The translations under genes were made by a program, and so were the position numbers. From Accumulibacter jenkinsii (GTDB lineage Bacteria > Pseudomonadota > Gammaproteobacteria > Burkholderiales > Rhodocyclaceae), in NCBI GenBank assembly GCA_036625225.1, contig JAZKUF010000001.1, positions 620,001 through 684,000 of the forward strand: 64,000 nt of DNA. The letters are read 5' to 3'. The notes under the pieces are model-generated. The model had not been told where the DNA came from. It made no database searches and saw only the letters and a list, made by a program, of their open reading frames with translations. Shown here piece by piece: positions 1 through 8,735 of this stretch (its first letter is position 1; each line of letters opens with the position of its first letter).

Positions 1-258
1 CGCCAGCATGGCAAGAGCCTCGCCGAGGCCCGCGCCTCGGCCGATCACATGGCCGCCGAGTTGAGTGAAGAGTTCGACCTCAGCTACGCCTGGAATGGCG
101 ATGTGATGACCTTCAAACGGCCGGGAGTCAACGGCGAGCTGTCGGTCGATGAGCGGGAGGTGACGCTCGACCTCCGCCTGGGCTTTCTCCTTCTCGCGCT
201 CAAGCCCGCCATCGAACGCGAGGTCCACCGCTTTTTCGATGAGAACTTCGCGATCTGA
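1..258 (+). CDS. PHA granule-associated family protein (PHA_gran_rgn), 5' end cut by window
   Basis: The reading frame is open from the first base, so the gene starts outside the window; 85 codons are visible before the TGA at 256-258. The peptide has the pattern of the small polyhydroxyalkanoic-acid-system family (about 90 residues): an opening H-G-K/L-A-x-A-R stretch, a central FKRPGVNGELSV segment and a C-terminal LRLGFLLLALKP helix. Members are found with PHA synthases and phasins and are thought to act at the storage-granule surface; their exact role is not established. An ATG at 49 lies inside the conserved domain and is unlikely to be the true start. The location beside a WS/DGAT acyltransferase and near a phasin fits a storage-lipid role. 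Confidence 0.75.
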   Translation, partial: RQHGKSLAEARASADHMAAELSEEFDLSYAWNGDVMTFKRPGVNGELSVDEREVTLDLRLGFLLLALKPAIEREVHRFFDENFAI

Positions 259-397
259 TCACGCCTGTCGGGATACCGCAGGGCGTGCGACCGCCTGTCT
301 TCAGCGGCGCTGATCCAGGCAGTATCCGCTTGCTGAGGGATGGAAACGGCTTGCTATGATAGGGGGTGGCTTGCGATTTCTTCCCGGAGTGCCTGCG

Positions 398-1897
398 ATG
401 ACCGCGCGCGAAAGAATTTCCCCCGTCGACCACGCCTGGCTGCGCATGGACCGGCCCGAGAACCTGATGCAGATCCTCGGCGTCATGATCTTTGCGGACC
501 GCATCGACGCCGAACGCTTCCGGCGTACCGTCGCGCAGCGCCTGCGGCGTTACCGACGCTTCCGGCAGATTGCCCGGCTCGACAACGAAGCCTCGTGGTG
601 GATCGACGACCCCGACTTCGACATCGATGCACACGTGCGCCACTCCTTGCTCCCGGCACCCGGCGGCAAAGGCGAACTGCAGAAATTCGTCGCCGAAATG
701 GCCAGCACGCCACTCAACCCGGCACGAGCCCGCTGGGAATTCAATCTCGTCGACACCGCCGACGGCAGTTCGGCGCTGGTCGTTCGCATCCATCACGCAA
801 TTGCCGACGGCATCGCACTCCTGGGCGTCATCGACTCGCTGACCGATGACCGGGTCGATGCTCCGGAAGCCGGCGACCTGCAGACGGCAACGTCGCAGGA
901 CAACGAAGACGCGACAAGCGATGAAAACGACGCTTTCTGGCGAACCATCCTCGCGCCACTGACCGACCTCGCGCTCACCTCGATCCACGTCGGCGGCCAT
1001 CTCTGGGGGCAATATCTCGGTCTGCGCAATGACCCGGCAACTCTCCTCGACTACGCGCGTGCCGCAGGATCGGTGGCGCGCGAAGTCAGCCGACTGGCAC
1101 TGATGAACAACGACAGTCCGACACGCTACAAGGGCAAGCCCGGCACCATCAAGCGCGTCGCCTGGTCCGAGCCGCTTCCCCTGCTCGACATCAAGGTCGT
1201 CGGCAAGCTCCTCGGCTGCTCGGTCAATGACACCCTGCTCGCCTCGGTAGCCGGCGCGCTGCGCAGCTATCTGGTGGCAAAAGGCGACCCGGTCGACGCC
1301 TGCGAAATTCGCGCCATGGTGCCGGTCAACCTGCGCGCACCGGCCGCCAGCGACGAACTCGGCAATCGCTTTGGTCTCGTCGCCCTCGAACTGCCGCTCG
1401 GCATCGAGAACCCGCTTGCCCGGCTGTATGAGACGCGGGCCCGGATCGAAAGACTGAAGACCTCCTATCAGGCGCAACTCACCTTCTCGCTGCTCGCTGC
1501 CGCCGGCCGGACGCCGAAGACCGTCCAGGAACAAATCCTCAATCTATTGACCAGCAAAACGACCGCGGTGATGACCAACGTCCCGGGATCGCCGCAGGCT
1601 CGCTACTTCGCCGGCAGCAGGATCGACCAGCAAATGGTCTGGGTACCGCAAGCCGGCGACATCGGCATCGGCGTCAGCATCCTTTCCTACAATGGCCGGG
1701 TACAGTTCGGCCTGATCACCGACCGCAATCTGGTCGACGATCCCGGGCAGATTGTCGATCGTTTCGCCGATGAATTCGACAAACTCCTCTGGCTCCTGCT
1801 GCTCGAGCCTGTAGCGCGGCTTGACGACCCTGACGCCGTCGCCGCGGACCTCGCCTGGCTGGCCGACGAGCGACTGCCCGGCCGCCAGCCAGCCTGA
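398..1897 (+). CDS. Wax ester synthase/diacylglycerol acyltransferase (WS/DGAT family)
   Basis: Bifunctional acyltransferase joining fatty acyl-CoA to a fatty alcohol (wax ester) or to diacylglycerol (triacylglycerol); the family acts at the inner membrane and lipid-body surface. The 499-residue protein starts with the family-typical ISPVDHAWLRMDRPENLMQ block and carries the catalytic HHAIADG motif (HHxxxDG), with its histidines at residues 132-133. A late TNVPGSPQ block and a C-terminal GIGVSILSYNG block are also family hallmarks. The ATG at 398 is preferred over that at 356 because it puts the conserved block at the N-terminus and has GGAG upstream. The substrate alcohol could come from the fatty acyl-CoA reductase at 5458. 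Length is normal and nothing looks broken. Confidence 0.9.
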   Translation: MTARERISPVDHAWLRMDRPENLMQILGVMIFADRIDAERFRRTVAQRLRRYRRFRQIARLDNEASWWIDDPDFDIDAHVRHSLLPAPGGKGELQKFVAEMASTPLNPARARWEFNLVDTADGSSALVVRIHHAIADGIALLGVIDSLTDDRVDAPEAGDLQTATSQDNEDATSDENDAFWRTILAPLTDLALTSIHVGGHLWGQYLGLRNDPATLLDYARAAGSVAREVSRLALMNNDSPTRYKGKPGTIKRVAWSEPLPLLDIKVVGKLLGCSVNDTLLASVAGALRSYLVAKGDPVDACEIRAMVPVNLRAPAASDELGNRFGLVALELPLGIENPLARLYETRARIERLKTSYQAQLTFSLLAAAGRTPKTVQEQILNLLTSKTTAVMTNVPGSPQARYFAGSRIDQQMVWVPQAGDIGIGVSILSYNGRVQFGLITDRNLVDDPGQIVDRFADEFDKLLWLLLLEPVARLDDPDAVAADLAWLADERLPGRQPA

Positions 1898-1916
1898 ACG
1901 AGACGTCCGACCGGCC

Positions 1917-2690
1917 TCAGTCGGCCACTTCCGCCTTTGCCGCTTCGACGTCGAGACGCTCCATGGCGTCCATCGGCCAGCAAGCCGCAGCTTCCTGATA
2001 AAGACCTTCGGCATCCTTCATCCGCGCCTTGCCAAACATCAACACCAGGGCATTGGCATATTCGATGCGGGTGATCGCGGAATCGGGGTTGAGTCCGAGC
2101 GCGGCGGCAAACAGTTCCACGCCAGTATCTTTGCGAGCCCCGTAGGTGATGCCACCAACCAGCGCCCCGACCTTGTCGATCACCTCGGCGTGATAGGCAC
2201 CCAACGCGACGCGGGCATCGGCGTGCAGGGGTACAAGTTCCAGCGCCTGCGTCAGGCTGTGTTTGATCTTGCCGCCCAGCCCCTGCGCGAGCGCCTTGGC
2301 GACCGAGATGCTCTGGCTGTAGCGACCGAGCGCGAACGCATGGAGATACCAGGCGTTGGCGTCGAAAGGGGTCTTTTGCTGCTGCTCCTCACAGCGCTGC
2401 GCGACCTCGCCAAGCAGCGTGCGCTTGCGCTCGTCATCGGTTTCGAGATACCCGGCGTAGACCACCGCCGCCTTGTTGGCGACGTTGTAACCGGCGACGC
2501 CACAGGCGAGACCGTCATCGACGGCGCGGCCAAAATCCCCGGCGTGATAACTGCGCCAGGCATCCTCGACCTCCGCATTGTCGGGAAAAGGCTCGCAGTC
2601 GCCACGATGCAGGCGCTGCCAGTGCTCGCGCAGCGCCGCGCCGGGATAACGGTAGGCGTCGTCCGGATAGGGAAACTTGTTCCAGGCCAT
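1917..2690 (-). CDS. Helical-repeat (TPR-like) protein of unknown function
   Basis: A 257-residue cytoplasmic protein with no signal peptide or membrane segment. It looks like a chain of helical hairpins of TPR type (for example around DAWRSYHAGDFGRAVDDGL and ITRIEYANALVLM), rich in Ala, Tyr and Leu. The start at 2690 has GGAGG about ten bases upstream. It lies 33 bp downstream of the TetR gene on the same strand and is probably co-transcribed with it. It is convergent with the WS/DGAT gene, with only about 20 bp between the stops. No specific function can be assigned; a scaffold role in the same lipid-storage neighbourhood is a guess. Confidence 0.6.
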   Translation of the reverse strand: MAWNKFPYPDDAYRYPGAALREHWQRLHRGDCEPFPDNAEVEDAWRSYHAGDFGRAVDDGLACGVAGYNVANKAAVVYAGYLETDDERKRTLLGEVAQRCEEQQQKTPFDANAWYLHAFALGRYSQSISVAKALAQGLGGKIKHSLTQALELVPLHADARVALGAYHAEVIDKVGALVGGITYGARKDTGVELFAAALGLNPDSAITRIEYANALVLMFGKARMKDAEGLYQEAAACWPMDAMERLDVEAAKAEVAD

Positions 2691-2723
2691 GTGAATCTGC
2701 CTCCAGGTGAGAGATCGACTGCC

Positions 2724-3383
2724 TCAGCCGATCGGCCGGGCGCGAAGGTACTCTTGTGACAGCTTTTCGAGCAGGGTTCTCGATTCGCCGACGAGAAAGG
2801 GTGAAATCATCGCCATCACCTGAAACACGCCGCGGCCGATCCGGTCACTCTCGACCTTGCCACGGGGGTCACAGACGTACTCGAACGACAGCCAGTAACT
2901 CGCGATCACCGCCATGTTGGTCGCCAGGGTCCGCAGTTCCCCGCGGCTCGCACGCATGGCACCGGCCGACACCAGACCCTCGCACAAGCTGGTCGCGGTG
3001 CGCACCTTGTGCGCCAGGATCTGCCGGAAATGAATTTCAAGCACGCGATTGCGGGTCAGCAGATCGTTCAGGTCACGGTAGAAAAAACGATATCTCCAGA
3101 TTTGCTCGAACAGGAGATGCAGGAACAACCAGACGTCCTCGACGTTGGCCGGCCGTCGCGTCGGCACCGCCAGGGTCTCCTCGATTTCGCGTTCGAAGAC
3201 CGCGAAGATCGTTTCCAGGATTTCGTCCTTGTTATGGAAGTGGTAATAGAGGTTGCCGGGGCTGATGTTCATCTCGTCGGCAATCACCGTGGTGGTCACG
3301 TTCGGCTCGCCAAAGTCATTGAACAGTCGCAGGCTGGTCTCGATGATCCGTTCGCGTGTTCGCCGTTTCGGTTTCCTGTCCAT
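2724..3383 (-). CDS. TetR/AcrR-family transcriptional regulator
   Basis: A 219-residue repressor-type protein. Residues 1-60 form the TetR helix-turn-helix: RERIIETSLRLFNDFGEPNVTTTVIADEM is followed by the recognition-helix signature SPGNLYYHFHNKDEIL. The C-terminal part is an all-helical ligand-binding and dimerisation region. Start ATG at 3383 with GAGAGG upstream. It sits between the patatin gene and the TPR-like gene on the same strand, and close to the WS/DGAT and fatty acyl-CoA reductase genes. By analogy with other TetR regulators of lipid metabolism it may respond to an acyl-CoA or fatty acid; that is inference, and no operator was identified. Confidence 0.85.
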   Translation of the reverse strand: MDRKPKRRTRERIIETSLRLFNDFGEPNVTTTVIADEMNISPGNLYYHFHNKDEILETIFAVFEREIEETLAVPTRRPANVEDVWLFLHLLFEQIWRYRFFYRDLNDLLTRNRVLEIHFRQILAHKVRTATSLCEGLVSAGAMRASRGELRTLATNMAVIASYWLSFEYVCDPRGKVESDRIGRGVFQVMAMISPFLVGESRTLLEKLSQEYLRARPIG

Positions 3384-3468
3384 CGCCTCTCTGCCGTGAT
3401 CCGCTCCAGGGACTCAGCATAACACCCGTCAGCCGATCGGCAAAACCTCCCGGCAGCAGGGCTGCAGA

Positions 3469-4686
3469 TCAGCCCTGCTGCGCCTGCAGCCAGGCGCCCA
3501 GGTCGTTCAGGCAAGCGTCGAGGGCGCTCGCGCTGCTCGCCAGATCCGGACGACGCTTGTGTGACAGCAGCGAACGGCGATGGTCCTTGAGTACGCCCAG
3601 ATTGAGTTCCATCCCGTGGCGCGCCAGGATCGGCCTCAGTTCATGTCGCCGCCGATAGAGGTCGCTGCGCGTGCGCTGATAGGCATGCTCGCACAACCGA
3701 CGACGATCGCGATAGCTGAAGACGTTGGTGAAGAACATGTCTGCATCGTCGCGGGTCGGTTCGAAGAGCACCACATCCTGCGCCGGGAACTCGAGCCGAT
3801 AGCGATCCATGCCGGTACGCATGCGCGAATGAATCATGGCGCGAAAGGTCTGGGAAAGAACGACCGGCAGGCCACCCTCGACCAGATGCGCCGGCGCCGG
3901 CATCCGTTTGCCATGTAAAGGACGCTGGGCCGCCAGCCGCGAGTCGAAGGGCACCAGCGGGTTGATGCAGAGCACGAGATCGGCGCCCGCATGCAGCGCC
4001 ACAGAGGCATGCAGGGTCTTGATCAGGGCACCGTCAACAAAATAGCGGCCGCCGATCCTGACCGGCGGAAACAGGCCCGGCAGGGCGGCGCTCGCCTGCA
4101 CCGCGACCGAAATGGGTACTTCATCGTGCCCTTCGGATCCGAAAGCGATCGACTCCCCGGTGTCAAGATCAGTCGCGACGATGAACAGCCGATGCCTGAG
4201 CTGGCGAAAATCGTTGCTCCGTCCGCCGCTCGAAAACAGCCGGCGCAACAGCTCGTCAATCCCCGAACTGTTGAAAATGCCCGCCGGGATGGCGTAACTC
4301 AGGCCCTGAAACGCCTCCACCAGACGCAGATGCCAGGGGTCCGACAGGTACTCGCGTAACGATGACCAGCACAAGACCGGTACCGCGAGCGCGCGCCGGA
4401 GGTATTCGCCAAAGGCTGGGCGCAGCAGCATGTCCGGGTCGAAGACCTCGTTGGTATCGTTCTCGATCAGCATGCGGGCCAGAGTCGCCGGCCCCAGCCC
4501 GTTGGCGACCGCGGCCGAAACGAAAGCACCCGAACTGACCCCGACGTAGATGTCGAAGCCGGTGAAGTCCAGGCCTTCAAGGGCTTCGGCCAGCGCAGCC
4601 ATCGCACCGACCTCGTAAATCCCGCCCACCGGACCGCCACCGGCGAGTGCCAGCCCGATCTTCGAAGGCTTGTGGGTCGCAGACAT
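3469..4686 (-). CDS. Patatin-like phospholipase/lipase
   Basis: A serine acyl hydrolase with a Ser-Asp dyad. The glycine-rich oxyanion loop GGGPVGG is at residues 16-22, the nucleophile elbow GVSSG at 49-53 (Ser51) and the DGA motif at 218-220 (Asp218), so the active site is complete. There is no signal peptide, so it is expected to be cytoplasmic. A long basic C-terminal region (about residues 280-405) follows the domain. Start 4686 was chosen because AGGGACGG precedes it; an in-frame ATG at 4719 is possible. It is directly downstream of the phasin gene (55 bp), suggesting one transcript. The context suggests turnover of granule lipid or membrane phospholipid; PHA depolymerisation has not been shown for this subgroup. 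Confidence 0.85.
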   Translation of the reverse strand: MSATHKPSKIGLALAGGGPVGGIYEVGAMAALAEALEGLDFTGFDIYVGVSSGAFVSAAVANGLGPATLARMLIENDTNEVFDPDMLLRPAFGEYLRRALAVPVLCWSSLREYLSDPWHLRLVEAFQGLSYAIPAGIFNSSGIDELLRRLFSSGGRSNDFRQLRHRLFIVATDLDTGESIAFGSEGHDEVPISVAVQASAALPGLFPPVRIGGRYFVDGALIKTLHASVALHAGADLVLCINPLVPFDSRLAAQRPLHGKRMPAPAHLVEGGLPVVLSQTFRAMIHSRMRTGMDRYRLEFPAQDVVLFEPTRDDADMFFTNVFSYRDRRRLCEHAYQRTRSDLYRRRHELRPILARHGMELNLGVLKDHRRSLLSHKRRPDLASSASALDACLNDLGAWLQAQQG

Positions 4687-4741
4687 TGCGCACCGTCCCT
4701 GGTTGTTATGCTCAGACATCCCCGGCAAGCGGCAGCAGGGC

Positions 4742-5299
4742 TTACTCGCCGGTCTGCGGCAGGGTATTGAGCACATCCGCCGGGGTGACCACCCTGGCCG
4801 CCGCAGGCCGGGCTCTCGTCCTGCGCGTCACCGCTTTCGCAGCGGGCTTGGCCGGCACGGGCTCGGCGCCAGGATCGGCAGCCTCGTCCTCCTCCTGCGG
4901 GACCGCTTTGGCAGCGGCCTTGCCTTCGGTCAGCGTCTGCACGGCAACACTCAACTCGACCACGCGCTGGGACAGGCGCTCGATATCCTGCTTGCTCGGC
5001 ACGCCGAGGCTGCCCAGCGCGCGCGCCACACGATCTTCGAACACCTGCTCGAGGCGGTCCCAGGTTCCCGCAGCTTTGCCGGCGGCCTGTGCCAGCCGTT
5101 CATCGGTGACCTGGCGAGTCTTCGACTGAATGCTCTCACCCTCCCTGACCAGGGCTTCGAAGACCTTGCCTCCCTCTTCCTGCGCTTTGGCAAAAGCGCC
5201 AAGCCCTGCCAGCCAGATCTGGTGTGCCGATTCCCTGACGGTAGACGCCAGTTGGTTTTCCGACGCCTCACCCGCCAATTCTTTGAGTTTCTTGCCCAT
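4742..5299 (-). CDS. Phasin (PhaI/PhaF-type granule-associated protein)
   Basis: A 185-residue amphipathic helical protein of the poly(hydroxyalkanoate) granule-associated family. Residues about 15-60 have the phasin signature IWLAGLGAFAKAQEEGGKVFE. A coiled-coil-like region follows around residues 80-130. The C-terminal third is Ala/Pro/Lys-rich (KPAAKAVTRRTRARPAAARV), resembling the histone-like tail of PhaF that can tether granules to DNA. The ATG at 5299 is used because GGAG lies six bases upstream; the ATG at 5305 directly abuts the Shine-Dalgarno sequence and is too close. It is divergent from the fatty acyl-CoA reductase and upstream of the patatin gene. The coat could serve PHA or wax-ester granules. 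Confidence 0.85.
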   Translation of the reverse strand: MGKKLKELAGEASENQLASTVRESAHQIWLAGLGAFAKAQEEGGKVFEALVREGESIQSKTRQVTDERLAQAAGKAAGTWDRLEQVFEDRVARALGSLGVPSKQDIERLSQRVVELSVAVQTLTEGKAAAKAVPQEEDEAADPGAEPVPAKPAAKAVTRRTRARPAAARVVTPADVLNTLPQTGE

Positions 5300-5457
5300 T
5301 TTCATCTCCTTCAAGGTTGTGATCAATAGGTCAACAAGTTTTTTGCTTGCCCTGAGAAGCCAGTCTAGTGACAATATCTAGAGAACGCACACTAAATGCT
5401 CATGGCAGTCCGGCCCGCAAGAATTCTGGAGAGAACAATGGAAAGCAGGAGACCGCA

Positions 5458-7443
5458 ATGAATTACTTCGTTACCGGCGCCACGGGCTTCATCGGCAAGA
5501 GGCTGGTCGCCTGCTTACTGGCCCGTCCCGGCGCGACCGTTTATTTCCTGACTCGCACCACCGAGCTTGCCGGCCTCCAGGAATTGATCGAATACTGGGG
5601 GGGTGACGCCAGCCGCCTGATGCCGATTGTCGGTGACCTGACGCTGCCCGAACTGGGCGTCAGCAAAGACGACATTGACCGACTGCAGGGCAGGATCGAA
5701 CACTTTTTTCACCTCGCCGCAATCTATGACCTCAAGGCGAGTGCGGAAGATCAGCAGCGGGCCAACGTCGACGGGACGCGCAACACCGTCCGCCTGGCCG
5801 AAGCGATCGGCGCTCGACACTTCCATCTGGTCAGTTCGATTGCGGCGGCCGGACTGTTCGAGGGGCTGTTTCGCGAAGACATGTTCGACGAAGCCGAGAA
5901 CCTTGACAACCCCTACTTCCGCACCAAGCACGATTCGGAGGGGATCGTCCGCAAGGAGTGCAGGATCCCCTGGCGGATCTTCCGCCCGGGGATCGTCGTC
6001 GGCGATTCGCGAACCGGGGAAATGGACAAGATCGACGGCCCCTACTACTTCTTCAAACTGATCCAGAAGATGCGCAGGATGTTTCCCTCCTGGATGCCGA
6101 CCATCGGCATCGAAGGCGGGCGGATCAATGTCGTGCCGGTCGATTTCGTGGTCGCGGCCATGGATCACATTGCCCACCTCGAGAAGGAAGACGGCCAGTG
6201 CTTTCATCTGACCGATCCAACCCCGATGCGCGTCGGCGATCTGCTCAATACCTTCGCGCGGGCGGCGCACGCGCCGGAAATGGCGATGCGCGTCAATGCA
6301 GCCCTGCTCGGCTTCATCCCACGCTCGGTACGGCAGGCAATGTTCGCCCTGACGCCGATTCGCCGCATCCGCAGCGCGGTGATGAAAGACCTGGGGCTGC
6401 CCGACGACATTCTCACCTTCGTCAATTACCCCACCCGCTTCGACTGTCGCGAGACCCAGCGCGCCCTCAAAGGCAGCGGCATCGCCGTGCCGCCGCTGGA
6501 CAGCTACGCCTGGCGCCTGTGGGACTACTGGGAACGTCACCTCGACCCCGATCTCTTCGTCGATCGCACCTTGCGCGGGCAGATCGAAGGGAAGGTCGTC
6601 GTGGTCACCGGCGGCTCGTCCGGGATCGGCAAGGCGACCATCCGCAAGCTGGCTGAAGCCGGGGCCATCGCTGTCACCATCGCCCGCGATGCCCAGGCGC
6701 TCGAAGATGTGCGCCGCGAATTCGAGGCCGCCGGCCTGCGCCTGATCACGCAAGCGGTCGACATCGCCAATCCGGAGCAATGCGCCGCCTTCCTCCAGTT
6801 CATGGCGAAAGAGCACGGCGGCGTCGACATCCTGGTCAACAATGCCGGGCGCTCGATTCGCCGCGGCATCGAGAACTCCTTTGATCGCTTCCATGATTTC
6901 GAACGGACGATGGAGGTCAACTATTTCGGAGCGCTGCGGCTGACCATGGGCCTGCTGCCGGGAATGATCGCCAAACGCAAGGGCCACGTGATCAATATCT
7001 CGTCGATCGGCGTCCTCACCAATGCTCCCCGTTTCTCGGCTTACGTCGCTTCCAAAGCCGCCATGGACGCCTGGGCACGCTGCGCCGCATCCGAATTTGC
7101 CGATCGCGGGATCGAATTCACGACCATCAACATGCCGCTGGTCAGAACACCCATGATCGCGCCAACCAAACTCTACGATCAGGTCCCGACGCTCTCACCG
7201 GAAGAGGCCGCCGATCTGGTGGTCGAAGCAATCATTCACAAACCGGTTCGTATCGCCACCCGACTGGGTATTTTTGGCGCCCTGCTGCACTCGGTGATGC
7301 CCAAGGTGGCGCAGATCACCATGAACACCTCTTTCCGGATGTTTCCCAACTCCAGTGCAGCGGAGCAGAAACCGCAGGAGCCCGCCGCGCAAACGGCCGA
7401 CCAGATCGCCTTCTCGCAGATCATGCGCGGAATTCACTTCTGA
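5458..7443 (+). CDS. Alcohol-forming fatty acyl-CoA reductase, two-domain (Marinobacter Maqu_2507 type)
   Basis: A 661-residue fusion of two Rossmann reductases. Residues 1 to about 360 are an extended SDR with TGATGFIG at 6-13 and an active-site YFRTK near 153. Residues about 380-650 are a classical SDR with TGGSSGIG near 383, NNAGRSIRR, and catalytic YVASK near 529. Length, domain order and many blocks (SSIAAAGLF, GPYYFFKLIQK, NYPTRFD, INMPLVRTPMIAPTK and the MRGIHF end) match what I recall of the Marinobacter enzyme, which reduces fatty acyl-CoA via the aldehyde to the fatty alcohol with NADPH. With the WS/DGAT gene it would complete wax-ester synthesis. AGGAG precedes the start. It probably leads an operon with proQ. 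Confidence 0.85.
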   Translation: MNYFVTGATGFIGKRLVACLLARPGATVYFLTRTTELAGLQELIEYWGGDASRLMPIVGDLTLPELGVSKDDIDRLQGRIEHFFHLAAIYDLKASAEDQQRANVDGTRNTVRLAEAIGARHFHLVSSIAAAGLFEGLFREDMFDEAENLDNPYFRTKHDSEGIVRKECRIPWRIFRPGIVVGDSRTGEMDKIDGPYYFFKLIQKMRRMFPSWMPTIGIEGGRINVVPVDFVVAAMDHIAHLEKEDGQCFHLTDPTPMRVGDLLNTFARAAHAPEMAMRVNAALLGFIPRSVRQAMFALTPIRRIRSAVMKDLGLPDDILTFVNYPTRFDCRETQRALKGSGIAVPPLDSYAWRLWDYWERHLDPDLFVDRTLRGQIEGKVVVVTGGSSGIGKATIRKLAEAGAIAVTIARDAQALEDVRREFEAAGLRLITQAVDIANPEQCAAFLQFMAKEHGGVDILVNNAGRSIRRGIENSFDRFHDFERTMEVNYFGALRLTMGLLPGMIAKRKGHVINISSIGVLTNAPRFSAYVASKAAMDAWARCAASEFADRGIEFTTINMPLVRTPMIAPTKLYDQVPTLSPEEAADLVVEAIIHKPVRIATRLGIFGALLHSVMPKVAQITMNTSFRMFPNSSAAEQKPQEPAAQTADQIAFSQIMRGIHF

Positions 7444-7449
7444 ATCACC

Positions 7450-7869
7450 ATGACCACCCTTACCCCTACCCCTGTCCATGGCGTCAACTCCCGGGAACTG
7501 CTGAAAGAATTGCAAACGACTTTCCCGGTTTTCCGTGACTGCCTGCCGCTGGCCATCGGCATCGACAGGCAACTGCTGGCCCGGCTACCCGGACTCGATC
7601 GCAAGACATTGCGCAGCGCGCTCGGGATGCACACGCACTCGCTGCGCTACCTGAAAGCGCTGGAAATAGCGACCGTCCGTGTCGACCTCGATGGCCAGCC
7701 GGCCGACCAAATCCCGGACACGCACCGCACCTACGCGTCAGAGCTGATCAAGGAACGGCTCCGGAAGCAGAACGAACAGCGCAAAGCCCAACGCGAAGCC
7801 GAGGCACTGGCTCGCCAGCGCGCCGGGAAACTCGACCAGCTGGTCGAGAAGTTCGGCCGCGTCCGCTGA
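7450..7869 (+). CDS. ProQ/FinO-domain RNA chaperone
   Basis: A 139-residue RNA-binding protein of the ProQ/FinO fold. The core FPVFRDCLPLAIGIDRQLLARLPG...LRSALGMHTHSLRYLKAL (residues about 28-75) carries the conserved pattern of this family, whose members bind structured RNAs and promote sRNA-mRNA pairing. The C-terminal 40 residues are a charged Arg/Glu/Gln-rich helix without the separate C-terminal domain of E. coli ProQ, so it resembles minimal betaproteobacterial forms. It starts only 6 bp after the fatty acyl-CoA reductase stop, implying co-transcription, though a functional link to lipid storage is not evident. Confidence 0.8.
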   Translation: MTTLTPTPVHGVNSRELLKELQTTFPVFRDCLPLAIGIDRQLLARLPGLDRKTLRSALGMHTHSLRYLKALEIATVRVDLDGQPADQIPDTHRTYASELIKERLRKQNEQRKAQREAEALARQRAGKLDQLVEKFGRVR

Positions 7870-7910
7870 GCGTTGCGCCGGTCGAGGAACTTTGCTCCCG
7901 GCAGGAAAGG

Positions 7911-8477
7911 ATGGGCCATCTCCTCAAGGACAGCGCTCCCCTTGAGTTATACGCCTGGCAGGCCGACGACTGCGCATTGCCCGGCGGCGACATCCTGCTC
8001 GGCAATCCGTTCGGCGAAGCGCATCCGGGCGAGCCGTTCACGGCGGTCCAGAACTACTTCGCCGAGTATCACCTCGAGTATTTCCGCCAGCGCCTCTACC
8101 CGCACTTCCCAAGCCGCCTGCATGCCCGCCTGCTCTTCGCAACCCGGGTAGACGCCGACACCTTTTGCAGCAGACATCCGGCTCGTGTTCCCGGCAGGAG
8201 GCTTTTCCGGATGCGCAGCGAAGGCGCCTACGTCTGCTCTTTTCACGATTCGACCTGGCTCGACTACCTGCGGCTGCCGCACAGCCTCAACCTGTCGAGG
8301 CTCGATGAACTTGCCGATCATTACTGGCAGGGCGCCCTCGCCGAAGAAGTCGCGCTGACTTTTCTCGATCAACCGTGGCGGCAACCGCCGGTGATCGAAG
8401 CGCTTTTCCAGGGAACGCTCAAAACCGCCAGCCCCACCACACGGCGAGCGAGCGGCGACTTGCCGGGCCTTGCCTGA
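7911..8477 (+). CDS. Hypothetical protein (188 aa)
   Basis: No family is recognised. The protein is cytoplasmic by appearance (no signal peptide or membrane segment), rich in aromatic residues and histidine, with a core around residues 45-130 (NYFAEYHLEYFRQRLYP, RLHARLLFATR, YVCSFHDSTWLDYLRL). The start is supported by AGGAAAGG just upstream. It follows proQ by about 40 bp on the same strand and may end the FAR-proQ operon. Codon usage resembles the neighbours, so it is probably a real gene. Confidence 0.55.
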   Translation: MGHLLKDSAPLELYAWQADDCALPGGDILLGNPFGEAHPGEPFTAVQNYFAEYHLEYFRQRLYPHFPSRLHARLLFATRVDADTFCSRHPARVPGRRLFRMRSEGAYVCSFHDSTWLDYLRLPHSLNLSRLDELADHYWQGALAEEVALTFLDQPWRQPPVIEALFQGTLKTASPTTRRASGDLPGLA

Positions 8478-8634
8478 GGCTGTCCAGAAGAGTCCGCCCG
8501 CCCAAGTTGTCGTGTTCTCCCTGCAGCGAATACCTGCCCACAGGCCGACGCGGTGTCGACTCTCTTTACACTTGACCCGCGACAACATTCATAAAAATGC
8601 CCAATGCCATGACTTAAATTGGAATAGTTTTACA

Positions 8635-8651
8635 TGGCACGGTTCATGCTT
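8635..8651 (+). promoter_or_regulatory. Sigma-54-type promoter upstream of first PEP-CTERM gene
   Basis: TGGCACGGTTCATGCTT matches the -24/-12 element (consensus TGGCACG-N4-TTGCW) with the GG and GC dinucleotides 12 bp apart; only the first T of TTGC differs. It predicts a start near 8661 and a leader of about 75 nt to the ATG at 8736. A near-identical element precedes the paralogue at 12432. Sigma-54 control of PEP-CTERM genes through PrsK/PrsR is known in related bacteria; those regulators are not in this window. Confidence 0.7.
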
Positions 8652-8735
8652 ATTGTTTGTCAGTGGCCACCCAATGGACTGGACACAGTGAAAAATCTCG
8701 AATGCTTTCTCAATTAATTGACAGGAAAAAATAAT

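Noticed and set aside
200..1534. A 444-codon minus-strand frame opposite the WS/DGAT gene
   Set aside because: It is a shadow of the acyltransferase, which has a full set of motifs.
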